Shown here in pieces: positions 8,151 through 15,314 of a stretch of DNA of 64,000 nt. Source of the DNA: Novosphingobium sp. 9 (GTDB lineage: Bacteria > Pseudomonadota > Alphaproteobacteria > Sphingomonadales > Sphingomonadaceae); the NCBI RefSeq assembly GCF_025340265.1, contig NZ_CP022707.1, positions 310,001-374,000 on the forward strand, read 5' to 3'. Every line of letters starts with the position of its first letter. Position 1 is the first letter of the stretch. Made by a program: the position numbers and the translations under genes. The notes beneath the pieces are model-generated. The model saw only the letters and a program-made list of their open reading frames with translations, had not been told where the DNA came from and made no database searches.

Positions 8151-10088
8151 ATGGCACTTGCCATGCCGCAAACCGCCCCTTTCCAAGACGACAGCGCCAG
8201 TCCGGCGGCGATCAGCCGACAGGTCGCGCGCGCCCAGCGCAGGGAGGCGCGAAGCCTGTACTGGCGGGGCTGGCAACTGGCGGAGATTGCGACCGAGATC
8301 GGCGAGAAATACAACACCGTCGCCAGCTGGGCGCGGCGCGACAACTGGGACGATGCCCCGCCAGTCCGCGTGATCGTCGATCGCGTCGAGGTGAAAATCG
8401 CCAACCTGCTGGACCGCGAGCCCTTCACCGAAGGGCACATGAAGCAGGTGGACTTCCTGATGCGCCAGCTGGAGCGAGCGGCGCGCATCAACAAGTACAA
8501 CGAGACGGGTCGCGAAGCCGACCTGAACCCGAAGATCGGCAAGCGCAACGACGACCAGGCCAAGGCGAAGCGGGCGGAGAAGCGCAAGAATTTCCTGACG
8601 CTGGAACAGTGGCAGGCGCTGCTCGACGACTTCCACGACAAGAATTTCGCGCACCAGGCCACATGGTGGGAGCATCGCAACGAGCGCACCCGCAAGATCC
8701 TGAAGAGCCGCCAGATCGGCGCGACCTGGTACTTCGCTCGCGAGGCGCTGGCCAAAATCGCCGAAGGCGTGCTGGAAGGCGAGCAGCCGCGCAACCAGAT
8801 TTTCCTGTCAGCCAGCCAGCGTCAGGCGAATAAGTTCCGGCGCGAGATCGTGGGCTGGGTGCGGCGCGTCACCGGGGTGGAGTTGCAGGGCAACCCCATC
8901 ATGCTGGATTTCAGTGGTCTGCATGACACCGGCGAGGAGGAGCGCGACAGCGAAGCCTCGCCCGGCATCGCGCTCGATCCGGTGGGGCTCTATCCACTAT
9001 CCACCAATTCCAATACCGCGCAGGGCGAAAGCGGCGACTTCTATTTCGACGAGTTCTTCTGGGTCCACGGCTTCGCCCAGCTGCGCAAGGTGGCGGCGGC
9101 GATGGCCACGCACACCATCTACAAGCGCACCTATTTCTCGACGCCATCGACCAAGACCCACGAGGCTTACGAGTTCTGGGCAGGCGAGGACTGGAACCGG
9201 TCCCGCCCGCGCGGCCTGCAGGTGCCGTTCGATATCTCGAAGCGGACCCTTCGGGCCGGTGCCCACATGCCCGATGGCAGCTGGCAACAGATCGTCACGC
9301 TGGACGATGCGATTGCCGGTGGCATGGGCAAGCTGGTCAACCGCGAGGAGCTGGCCGCCGAATCGAGCGATGAGGAGTTCCGCAACCTCTACGATTGCGA
9401 GTTCGTTGATGATTCCGAGAGCAGCTTCCCTTATTCGCGGATCGCCTCGGCGCGCGTCGACAGCTTCCTGAAGTGGCGAGATTTCCGCCCGGCTTTGGTG
9501 GACATTCCCGGCGCGCGGCCCTTCGGCGACCGGCCGGTGTGGATCGGGTACGATCCCAACAAGCAAGGCCGTGACGATGCCGCGCTGATCGTGGTGGCCC
9601 CGCCCGAGCAATCAGGCCGAGGCAAGTTCCGCATTCTGGAAAAGCATCGGCTCAACGGGCTGGACTTCGCCGGGCAGGCGCAGGCGATCAGGGAAGTGGC
9701 AGCGCGCTATCGCGTTACCGATATCGCCATCGACACCACCGGGCATGGTCTGGCGGTATGGGAGCTGGTCAAGAACTGGTTCCCCACCGTGCGGCGCATT
9801 GAATACTCGGTTGCCAGCAAGACGGCGCTGGTGGTCAAGGGGCAGAGCCTGTTCCGCGCCGGACGCATCGAATTCGACGCGGGCTGGACCGATCTGATGC
9901 AGGCGCTGATGGCGATTCGCCCGGCGCTGACCGGCAGCAAGAAGGGCGTCACCTATATCGCCCGGCGCAACGGGGAAATCGGCCACGCCGATATCGCCTG
10001 GGCGCTGCTTCACGCACTTTCCAACGAACCCCTCGACGCAGGCACGACCAGTGAAGGCGGCGGCGGGCGCGTGGTCTTTTCCAACTGA
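8151..10088 (+). CDS. Terminase large (ATPase) subunit, P2 gpP-like
   Basis: Packaging motor ATPase and nuclease. It encodes 645 residues from the ATG at 8151; an ATG at 8163 is equally possible. The N-terminus holds a DNA-binding-like segment (LYWRGWQLAEIATEIGEKYN, then VASWARRDNW), typical of P2-type P proteins. The ATPase core has KSRQIGATWYFAREAL, the family's degenerate Walker A region. It also has FYFDEFFWVHGFAQL, an acidic Walker B-like stretch. The C-terminal nuclease half starts near WIGYDPNKQGRDDAALIV, with Asp residues expected to bind metal. Twelve bases separate it from the portal gene. Confidence 0.93.
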   Translation: MALAMPQTAPFQDDSASPAAISRQVARAQRREARSLYWRGWQLAEIATEIGEKYNTVASWARRDNWDDAPPVRVIVDRVEVKIANLLDREPFTEGHMKQVDFLMRQLERAARINKYNETGREADLNPKIGKRNDDQAKAKRAEKRKNFLTLEQWQALLDDFHDKNFAHQATWWEHRNERTRKILKSRQIGATWYFAREALAKIAEGVLEGEQPRNQIFLSASQRQANKFRREIVGWVRRVTGVELQGNPIMLDFSGLHDTGEEERDSEASPGIALDPVGLYPLSTNSNTAQGESGDFYFDEFFWVHGFAQLRKVAAAMATHTIYKRTYFSTPSTKTHEAYEFWAGEDWNRSRPRGLQVPFDISKRTLRAGAHMPDGSWQQIVTLDDAIAGGMGKLVNREELAAESSDEEFRNLYDCEFVDDSESSFPYSRIASARVDSFLKWRDFRPALVDIPGARPFGDRPVWIGYDPNKQGRDDAALIVVAPPEQSGRGKFRILEKHRLNGLDFAGQAQAIREVAARYRVTDIAIDTTGHGLAVWELVKNWFPTVRRIEYSVASKTALVVKGQSLFRAGRIEFDAGWTDLMQALMAIRPALTGSKKGVTYIARRNGEIGHADIAWALLHALSNEPLDAGTTSEGGGGRVVFSN

Positions 10089-10099
10089 CTGGATCCCCC

Positions 10100-11221
10100 A
10101 TGAGCGACACAGACATCGTCCCCGCCGATCAGGCCCTCAGCGTTTCGGTCAGCGGCCCGGCTGTTCCTGAAGTGACGACAGGGAGCCAGCCCGTTGGCAA
10201 GGCGAGCATGTTTGCGTTCGGCGATCCCGAAAGCGTGATCGACCGGCGCGAGCTGAGCGCCTATTTCGAGATCTGGCACAACGGCAGGTGGTACGAGCCG
10301 CCGATGCCAATGGGCAAACTGGCGCAGACCTTCAACATGAGCCCGTTTCACCGCAGCGCTGTTGCTCTGAAGGTCAACCTGCTGGTTGCTCAGCAGACGC
10401 CTTCGCGCTGGCTGTCTGCCGACGCCTTCGAGCGATTCGCGCTGGATTTCGTGCAGATGGGTAACGGCTATCTGGAGTGGATTCCGAATATGGCGGGGCG
10501 GCTTGCGCTTGTGGACCACGCCCCGGCGCTGCACCTGCGCGCTGGCGTCGATCCCGGCGTGTTCTGGTTCGTCAACGGCGTCGGCGGTGACATTCACCAG
10601 TTCGATGCCGGGCGCGTGTTCCAGCTGCAGCAGCCGGACGTGGCGCAGGAGATCTATGGCATGCCGGAGTGGCTGTCTGCGCTCCAGTCCGGGCTCCTCA
10701 ACGAAAACGCCACGCTGTTCCGCCGCCGCTACTACCTCAACGGCGCGCATGCGGGCTTCGTGTTCTATCTGAGCGAGGCGCTGGCCGACATGGAGACGTC
10801 CGACGCCATTGCCGAGCGGCTCGGCCAGGCGCGCGGCGTCGGCAACTTCAAGAACATGTTCGTCCACATCCCCGGCGGCAAGAAGGACGGCATCCAGATC
10901 ATGCCGATCGCGGACGTGACTGCGAAGGACGAATTTAACGCGGTGAAGACGATCAGCCGCGACGATATGCTGGCCGCGCACCGCACGCCGCCCCAGCTGA
11001 TCGGGATCGTGCCGCTCAACAATGCGGGCTTCGGCAGCGTGGCCGAGGCTCGTGACGGCTATTACGAGAGCGAGATCGTACCCATCGCGCGTCGCATGCT
11101 GCGGATGAACGCATGGTTCGGTCAGGCGGTGCTGGCCTTTGCGGATTACGTGTGCGCCGACGGCGCGATCATCCGGCAGGTAGGTGACGCTTTCGTAAAG
11201 CTGCCTTCAGGCACTCGCTGA
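10100..11221 (+). CDS. Portal protein, P2 gpQ-like
   Basis: Dodecameric portal through which DNA enters the head. It encodes 373 residues. Diagnostic parts are FGDPESVIDRRE near the N-terminus, MSPFHRSAVALKVNLLVAQQ, the LDFVQMGNGYLEW segment (P2: 'DYLVFGNAYFQ'), and HRTPPQLIGIVPLNNAGFGS in the C-terminal third. It is the last P2-type gene of the plus-strand arm. Two GC hairpins follow the stop, at 11233-11246 (loop GAAA) and 11253-11270. Neither has a T-run. Confidence 0.93.
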   Translation: MSDTDIVPADQALSVSVSGPAVPEVTTGSQPVGKASMFAFGDPESVIDRRELSAYFEIWHNGRWYEPPMPMGKLAQTFNMSPFHRSAVALKVNLLVAQQTPSRWLSADAFERFALDFVQMGNGYLEWIPNMAGRLALVDHAPALHLRAGVDPGVFWFVNGVGGDIHQFDAGRVFQLQQPDVAQEIYGMPEWLSALQSGLLNENATLFRRRYYLNGAHAGFVFYLSEALADMETSDAIAERLGQARGVGNFKNMFVHIPGGKKDGIQIMPIADVTAKDEFNAVKTISRDDMLAAHRTPPQLIGIVPLNNAGFGSVAEARDGYYESEIVPIARRMLRMNAWFGQAVLAFADYVCADGAIIRQVGDAFVKLPSGTR

Positions 11222-11345
11222 GACATCCCTTCCGCCGAAAGGCGGGGGACCGGGGCGCGGCAACGCCCCAAGTCCGACGACGCTCCTCGCCATGATCCCG
11301 ATCGGTCCCGCCTCGGAGACCATCCCGCCTGCCGACTCGGCGTGG

Positions 11346-11360
11346 GAACAAATAAGGAAC
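11346..11360. promoter_or_regulatory. Candidate LexA (SOS) box before the methyltransferase gene
   Basis: GAAC-N7-GAAC reads at 11346-11349 and 11357-11360, which is the alphaproteobacterial LexA consensus GTTC-N7-GTTC on the other strand. It lies 7 bases before the ATG and overlaps the AAGGA ribosome site. Eight fixed bases occur about twice by chance in a window this size, so only the position supports it. Confidence 0.3.
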
Positions 11361-11367
11361 AAATGCC

Positions 11368-12180
11368 ATGGAGTCTATGCTCCGTTCGCCGCTTTTGGCG
11401 GTGGATCCCGTGCGCCCGCTGGCGCCCTACATCGGCGGCAAGCGCCAGCTCGCCAAGCGCTTGGTCACGCTGATCAACTCGATCGAGCACCGCACTTATG
11501 CCGAGCCTTTCGTCGGCATGGGCGGGGTGTTTCTGCGGCGCGACCGCAAGCCGAAGGCCGAAATCATCAACGACTGGTCAGAGGACGTGGCGACGTTCTT
11601 CCGCGTCGTCCAGCACCACTACGTGGCGTTTCTGGACATGTTGCGGTGGCAGATCACGAGCCGGGCAGGCTTCGAAAAGCTGCTGGCGCAGGAGCCCTGC
11701 TCACTCACCGATATGCATCGGGCGGCGCGGTTCCTCTATCTCCAACGGCTTGCCTTCGGTGGCAAGGTGCGGGGGAAGACCTTCGGCGTGGTGGCCGATG
11801 GCCCGGCGCGGTTCGACGTGACCAAGCTCGCGCCGATGATCGAGGCGGTGCATGAGCGGCTCGCGGGTGTGGTGATCGAGCGCTTGCCCTGGTCGGACTT
11901 CATTGCGCGGTATGACCGGGAGGGGACGCTGTTCTATCTCGATCCGCCCTACTTCGGCAGCGAAGGGGACTATGGCCGGGATCTGTTCGATCGCAGCCAA
12001 TTCGAAACGATGGCCCAGCAGCTGCGAGGGATACGGGGGCGGTTCATCCTGTCGCTCAACGATCACCCCGAGGTGCGCCGGATCTTCGCAGGGTTCGACT
12101 TCCGCAGTGAGCGGCTGAGCTACAGTGTCGGCGGGGGCGCCAAGTCGAAGGCGGTCGGCGAAGTGATCATCACGAACTAG
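11368..12180 (+). CDS. D12-class DNA adenine N6-methyltransferase (phage-encoded)
   Basis: Transfers methyl groups from S-adenosylmethionine to adenine in DNA. It encodes 270 residues. The class order alpha is visible: SAM-binding LAPYIGGKRQLAKRL near residue 20, the FxGxG-like YAEPFVGMGGVFLRRD near 45, and the catalytic DPPY in FYLDPPYFGSEGDYG near 190. The C-terminal RFILSLNDHPEVRRIF completes the D12 fold. No restriction partner is nearby, so it is an orphan methylase, as is common in phages where it protects phage DNA or alters expression. The target site cannot be read from the sequence. It is followed by a good terminator. Confidence 0.9.
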   Translation: MESMLRSPLLAVDPVRPLAPYIGGKRQLAKRLVTLINSIEHRTYAEPFVGMGGVFLRRDRKPKAEIINDWSEDVATFFRVVQHHYVAFLDMLRWQITSRAGFEKLLAQEPCSLTDMHRAARFLYLQRLAFGGKVRGKTFGVVADGPARFDVTKLAPMIEAVHERLAGVVIERLPWSDFIARYDREGTLFYLDPPYFGSEGDYGRDLFDRSQFETMAQQLRGIRGRFILSLNDHPEVRRIFAGFDFRSERLSYSVGGGAKSKAVGEVIITN

Positions 12181-12207
12181 CCGCGCGCAGCCGCGCTGGA
12201 GCCTGTC

Positions 12208-12239
12208 AGGGGCCGGGGAGCGATCCTCGGCCCCTTTTT
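12208..12239 (+). terminator. Rho-independent terminator after the methyltransferase gene
   Basis: The stem has outer arms AGGGGCCG and CGGCCCCT, followed by TTTTT at about 12235-12239. It ends the plus-strand prophage arm (P, Q, methyltransferase). Confidence 0.75.
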
Positions 12240-12451
12240 CGTGCCCTCGCGCCGCAGCCCGCCTCCCAGCGCCGCAGCGAGCGCGCAACATCATTGCGCC
12301 CCGACGCAACGCAACGCGGCCCGGTGGCCTAGGCCCGGCCACCCCTCGCGCCGCGCTCTCCCCCACGCTTCGCTTCCCCTTCTTCGTCGAAAATTGTGCA
12401 TTTGGGCGGGGTTCCTGCGCAGGCTTGGTCCACCCCCATTTTCCGCAAGTG

Positions 12452-12682
12452 GGTTACATCGGTGACCTGATCAGGAAACGCGCGGAAATCAGCCATTCCT
12501 GCGGCCTAAAAGCAAGGTGACCTGAGGTTACAAATGTAACCCTGAAATCACAATATACTGATTTCATACGACAATTTCTAAGGTCATCACCACCACCAAT
12601 GACGGTTATCTGGTAACTACGAGGTCACTTAAATGTAACCTTATTAGGTATCTGATAAATAGACATAAACACTAATGTAACC
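12452..12682. repeat. Array of GGTTACA/TGTAACC heptamers and associated dyads
   Basis: Five copies of the heptamer occur: GGTTACA at 12452-12458 and 12526-12532, and TGTAACC at 12535-12541, 12634-12640 and 12676-12682. The middle pair forms a perfect 16-base dyad, GGTTACAAATGTAACC (12526-12541). Directly after it lies a second perfect dyad, TGAAATCA-N8-TGATTTCA (12543-12566). The 10-mer GGTGACCTGA appears twice (12461-12470, 12516-12525). This looks like an operator or replication-protein binding region of the phage. The bound protein is unknown. Confidence 0.6.
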
Positions 12683-12785
12683 CGGTTGCGGAGCATATGC
12701 GGGGCATCAAAATCAAACGACGCTAATGCGCGGATGCGTCCGCGTAGGATGCTCAGCATGGTTGATGATGTGAGGTGTAGGACTG

Positions 12786-12894
12786 CTGTGCGCTTCTGTG
12801 CGCTACAGTCGGTTTGAGGAGTGCCTGAAATTTGGTCGGGACTATGTCGGGACTCTAGGTGCCGTTCCGTTCCGCTTGGTTCCGCTCTGTTCCG
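12786..12894. repeat. Helically phased short direct repeats, possible integrase/Xis arm sites
   Basis: Three different short repeats follow each other. CTGTGCGCT lies at 12786 and 12796 (period 10), framed by GACTG (12781) and CAGTC (12806). GTCGGGACT lies at 12835 and 12846 (period 11). GTTCCG lies at 12864, 12869, 12879 and 12889 (periods 5, 10, 10). Such one-turn spacing suggests protein binding on one DNA face. Next to a tRNA and at a prophage border, phage attachment arm sites are a reasonable reading, but it is inference. Confidence 0.45.
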
Positions 12895-12952
12895 CGAAAC
12901 GAGATGTTGACGGCATCGGAAAATCGCCTAAATGCGCGGTACGGCATACGCC

Positions 12953-13028
12953 GGGCGATTAGCTCAGTTGGTAGAGCATCTCGTTTACACCGAGAGGGTC
13001 GGCGGTTCGAGCCCGTCATCGCCCACCA
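12953..13028 (+). tRNA. tRNA-Val, anticodon TAC
   Basis: It is 76 bases with encoded CCA. The acceptor arm GGGCGAT pairs with ATCGCCC and the discriminator base is A. The D-arm contains AGCTCAGTTGGTAGAGC. The anticodon loop (CGTTTACACCG region) places TAC at positions 34-36. The T-arm carries GGTTCGAGCCC. The prophage lies on its 5' side, so it is not in the usual orientation for integration into a tRNA 3' end. Confidence 0.96.
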
Positions 13029-13130
13029 TTTTCCAAGTGGTACAGCCGCTTCCCGCACAGCGCCGAAAATACCCAGTCTGGATCGACGCAGGTGCGATTC
13101 CGGTCGACGAAACGCGTGTCCGGCGCCGTC

Positions 13131-14300
13131 TCAGGCGATAGCCGCGAAAGACACCACGGTTTCGGACGGCAGATCGTTCTCGCCGTTCGACCATGATTGA
13201 TTACGACCGTTACGCTTGGCCTGATAGAGGCTGATATCGGCCTCACGCAGCAAGCGGTCGATCTCCGCATCGCCGTCATCATACGCCGCACAACCGATGC
13301 TCAGCGTACCGCTGTTGCCGGATTCGGCGTGGGCGACAAAGCCTTCGCACAGCTCGCGGGCGAAACGCGCCGCCTCGATCTCGTCCATACCCGGCACGAG
13401 CATCGCAAACTCATCGCCGCCAAGTCTTGCGACAATGGCGCCGGACGGGGCGCGTCGGCGCAGGAAGCCGCCAAGGCGAGCGAGATGCTGGTCGCCGGCG
13501 AGGTGTCCGAAACGGTCGTTGATCGATTTGAAATGGTCGACATCGAGGATCAGAAGCGCACCGCAACCATCTTCCCGGCGCAAGGCCAGACCCGCCCGAA
13601 GGCGAAAGCCGCGGCGATTGAACAGGCCGGTCAGCGAATCGATCTCCGCCAGTTCCATCGCCTGCGATTCGCGGCGCTGGCGCAGCACTCCGGCAATCGA
13701 CATCGCCAGCGCGACCGCGACGAACACCCCTTCGAACAGCGAAAGCGTCACCATAACGCCCTGATAGCGCGCCAGATCGACAAAAGCGCCCGGCACGAAG
13801 GCGCACACGGCCTTGATCGCGTAAAAACCGCCGTGCGCCGCCAAAGTAGCGCCCAGCATGCGGCGCTCGCGATTCGCAGCCGGAGTCAGGAGCAGGCGGG
13901 CCGCAGTCAGGCAGAAGATCGCCACCAGCCCGGCATTGACGAGCGAATAGACCTGATCGCGATAATCCGCCGCCGGAACGAGCAGAAGTCCGGCCGCGCA
14001 GAGCCACAGCATTGTCAGCCACAGGCGCGAGATCGGTCGCGAAACGAACGAAGCCGCGCCGCGCAGGAAGAAATAGTGTGCCAGCGGGACCATGGTGTTG
14101 GCGAACCAGATGCCGACCAGGAACGAGACACCTTCACGCATCGGCGCGATCGTGCAGCCGACCGCGATGCAGGAAAAACCCAGAGCGAAATCAAGGAGAA
14201 AGCGTTCACGCAGGACGCGCCATTCGAGCATCAGGAACACGGCCGCAACGAACGCAATCGCGTCCGTCAGCAACATCATGGTTTTGGCATCGACATGCAT
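13131..14300 (-). CDS. Membrane diguanylate cyclase (GGDEF domain)
   Basis: Makes cyclic di-GMP from two GTP. It encodes 389 residues. The N-terminal ~215 residues hold about six hydrophobic helices (for example FVAAVFLMLEW and LWLTMLWLCAAGLLLV), a membrane sensor of no named family. The GGDEF domain follows: DSLTGLFNRRGF, ILDVDHFKSINDRFGHLAGD and RLGGDEFAML are intact, so catalysis is expected. The product-inhibition I-site (RxxD five residues before the GG) is not present; PSGA stands there. It is a single gene on the minus strand, convergent with the tRNA and directly beyond the prophage border. Confidence 0.92.
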   Translation of the reverse strand: MHVDAKTMMLLTDAIAFVAAVFLMLEWRVLRERFLLDFALGFSCIAVGCTIAPMREGVSFLVGIWFANTMVPLAHYFFLRGAASFVSRPISRLWLTMLWLCAAGLLLVPAADYRDQVYSLVNAGLVAIFCLTAARLLLTPAANRERRMLGATLAAHGGFYAIKAVCAFVPGAFVDLARYQGVMVTLSLFEGVFVAVALAMSIAGVLRQRRESQAMELAEIDSLTGLFNRRGFRLRAGLALRREDGCGALLILDVDHFKSINDRFGHLAGDQHLARLGGFLRRRAPSGAIVARLGGDEFAMLVPGMDEIEAARFARELCEGFVAHAESGNSGTLSIGCAAYDDGDAEIDRLLREADISLYQAKRNGRNQSWSNGENDLPSETVVSFAAIA

Positions 14301-14382
14301 TTGGGCTGGCCCCGTCCCTGATCCTGGGCCGACCCTTAGGGAATCATCGTCAACAAATCGTTCATTACGATAATTTCATCGC

Positions 14383-14832
14383 TCAACCGCGCACCTTGAG
14401 GAGGACAGAGCGCAGGCAGAGAAGGACACAGACACCGTTCTGGTTCGTCATCTCGTGCCGGAATACGACGATTCCCTGTCCGGGCCGCGATTTCGAGGGG
14501 CGCAGGCTCACCACCTCGCTGGAGCAAGTGAGCGTATCGCCAACGAACACCGGCGCGGGCGTGCGCACTTCGTCGAAACCCAGATTCGCCACCAGCGTCC
14601 CCAGCGTCGTGTCGGCCACCGACAAACCCACAGCCAGACTGAAGGTGAAGCACGAATTGACGAGGATGCGCCCGAACTCGCTGCCCCCCGCCGCCTCGGC
14701 ATCAAGGTGGAGCGGCTGGAGATTGTGGGTGAGCGAGGAGATCAGCAGGTTGTCCGTCTCGGTGACAGTGCGCGAGGGCGCATGGACAACGCGGTCGCCC
14801 ACCTGCCATTCGTCGAAATACCGGCCTGCCAT
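14383..14832 (-). CDS. MaoC-family (R)-hydratase
   Basis: Hot-dog fold enoyl-CoA hydratase-like enzyme of 149 residues. The ATG at 14832 is chosen for its AAGGAG site seven bases upstream. It opens with GRYFDEWQVGDRVVHAPSRT and has the MaoC hydratase signature region TDNLLISSLTHNLQPLHLDA, where Asn/Asp and His residues make the active site. EFGRILVNSCFTFSLAVGLS and the FVGDTLTCSSEVVSLRPSKS segment also match mesaconyl/enoyl-CoA hydratase-like MaoC proteins. It is the last gene of the mcc operon. A role in branched-chain acyl-CoA breakdown is plausible from context, but the substrate is unknown. Confidence 0.85.
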   Translation of the reverse strand: MAGRYFDEWQVGDRVVHAPSRTVTETDNLLISSLTHNLQPLHLDAEAAGGSEFGRILVNSCFTFSLAVGLSVADTTLGTLVANLGFDEVRTPAPVFVGDTLTCSSEVVSLRPSKSRPGQGIVVFRHEMTNQNGVCVLLCLRSVLLKVRG

Positions 14833-14852
14833 CGCCTCGCTCCTTTCCCCGA

Positions 14853-15314
14853 TCAGGCCAGCATCAGTTTGAAACCGGCATGGCTCTTCTTCCAGCCCAG
14901 CTTCTCGTAGAAGCGGTGGGCATCGGTGCGCGCAAGGTTCGAGGTCAGTTGCACCAGCAGGCACCCGCGCTCGCGGCAGCGCTCCACCGCCCATTCGATC
15001 ATGCGCGAACCGAGCCCCTGCCCGCGCACGCTCGAATCGATTCGCACCGCCTCGATCTGGCCCCGCCAGGCGCCGCGCATGGCAAGGCCGGGAAGGAAGC
15101 TGATCTGCATCGTGCCGACCAGCCGCCCATCAATCTCGGCCACCGCCAGCATCTGATCCGGCGCGGCATCGAGCACGCGGAAGGCTTCAAGATAGGCCGG
15201 GTCGAGCGGCAGTTCCGGCGCCTCGCGATGGCTGGCCATCTGGTCTTCGGAGAGCATCTGGACAATGCCTGGAAGATCCGCCTCGCGCGCTTCCCGCATG
15301 ACAAGCGCGCTCAT
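14853..15314 (-). CDS. GNAT-family N-acetyltransferase
   Basis: Acetyl-CoA-dependent acetyltransferase of 153 residues. The acetyl-CoA pyrophosphate loop is RGQGLGSRMIEWAVERCRER. The final motif NLARTDAHRFYEKLGWKKSH is typical of the compact single-domain GNAT group. The N-terminus (LVMREAREADLPGIVQMLSE) is the usual GNAT opening. The start overlaps the stop of mccA by ATGA, so it belongs to the carboxylase operon and is co-translated. The substrate is not evident from sequence. Confidence 0.88.
   Translation of the reverse strand: MSALVMREAREADLPGIVQMLSEDQMASHREAPELPLDPAYLEAFRVLDAAPDQMLAVAEIDGRLVGTMQISFLPGLAMRGAWRGQIEAVRIDSSVRGQGLGSRMIEWAVERCRERGCLLVQLTSNLARTDAHRFYEKLGWKKSHAGFKLMLA

Larger units (their letters stand above)
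12240..12952. other. Gene-free, AT-richer prophage border region
   Basis: About 700 bases between the methyltransferase terminator and the tRNA have no credible gene on either strand. Open frames here are short and of biased composition. The first ~200 bases are GC-rich. Positions 12,480-12,720 are clearly AT-rich and hold the GGTTACA/TGTAACC dyads. Positions 12,780-12,900 hold helically spaced direct repeats. No integrase, excisionase or repressor gene is seen. Confidence 0.6.

Noticed and set aside
12240..12465. A 74-codon plus-strand frame after the methyltransferase terminator
   Set aside because: Its Pro/Arg/Ser-rich translation reflects GC-rich DNA, and there is no ribosome site or domain.
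12864..12894. GTTCCG repeats as LexA boxes
   Set aside because: The spacing between GTTC units is 1 or 6 bases, not the 7 needed for GTTC-N7-GTTC.
12953..13028. tRNA-Val 3' end as the phage attachment site
   Set aside because: The intact tRNA has the prophage on its 5' side, opposite to the usual tRNA 3'-end integration, and no second core copy is visible in the window.
12855..13058. A short minus-strand frame across the tRNA-Val
   Set aside because: It covers a tRNA and repeat DNA and has no ribosome site.
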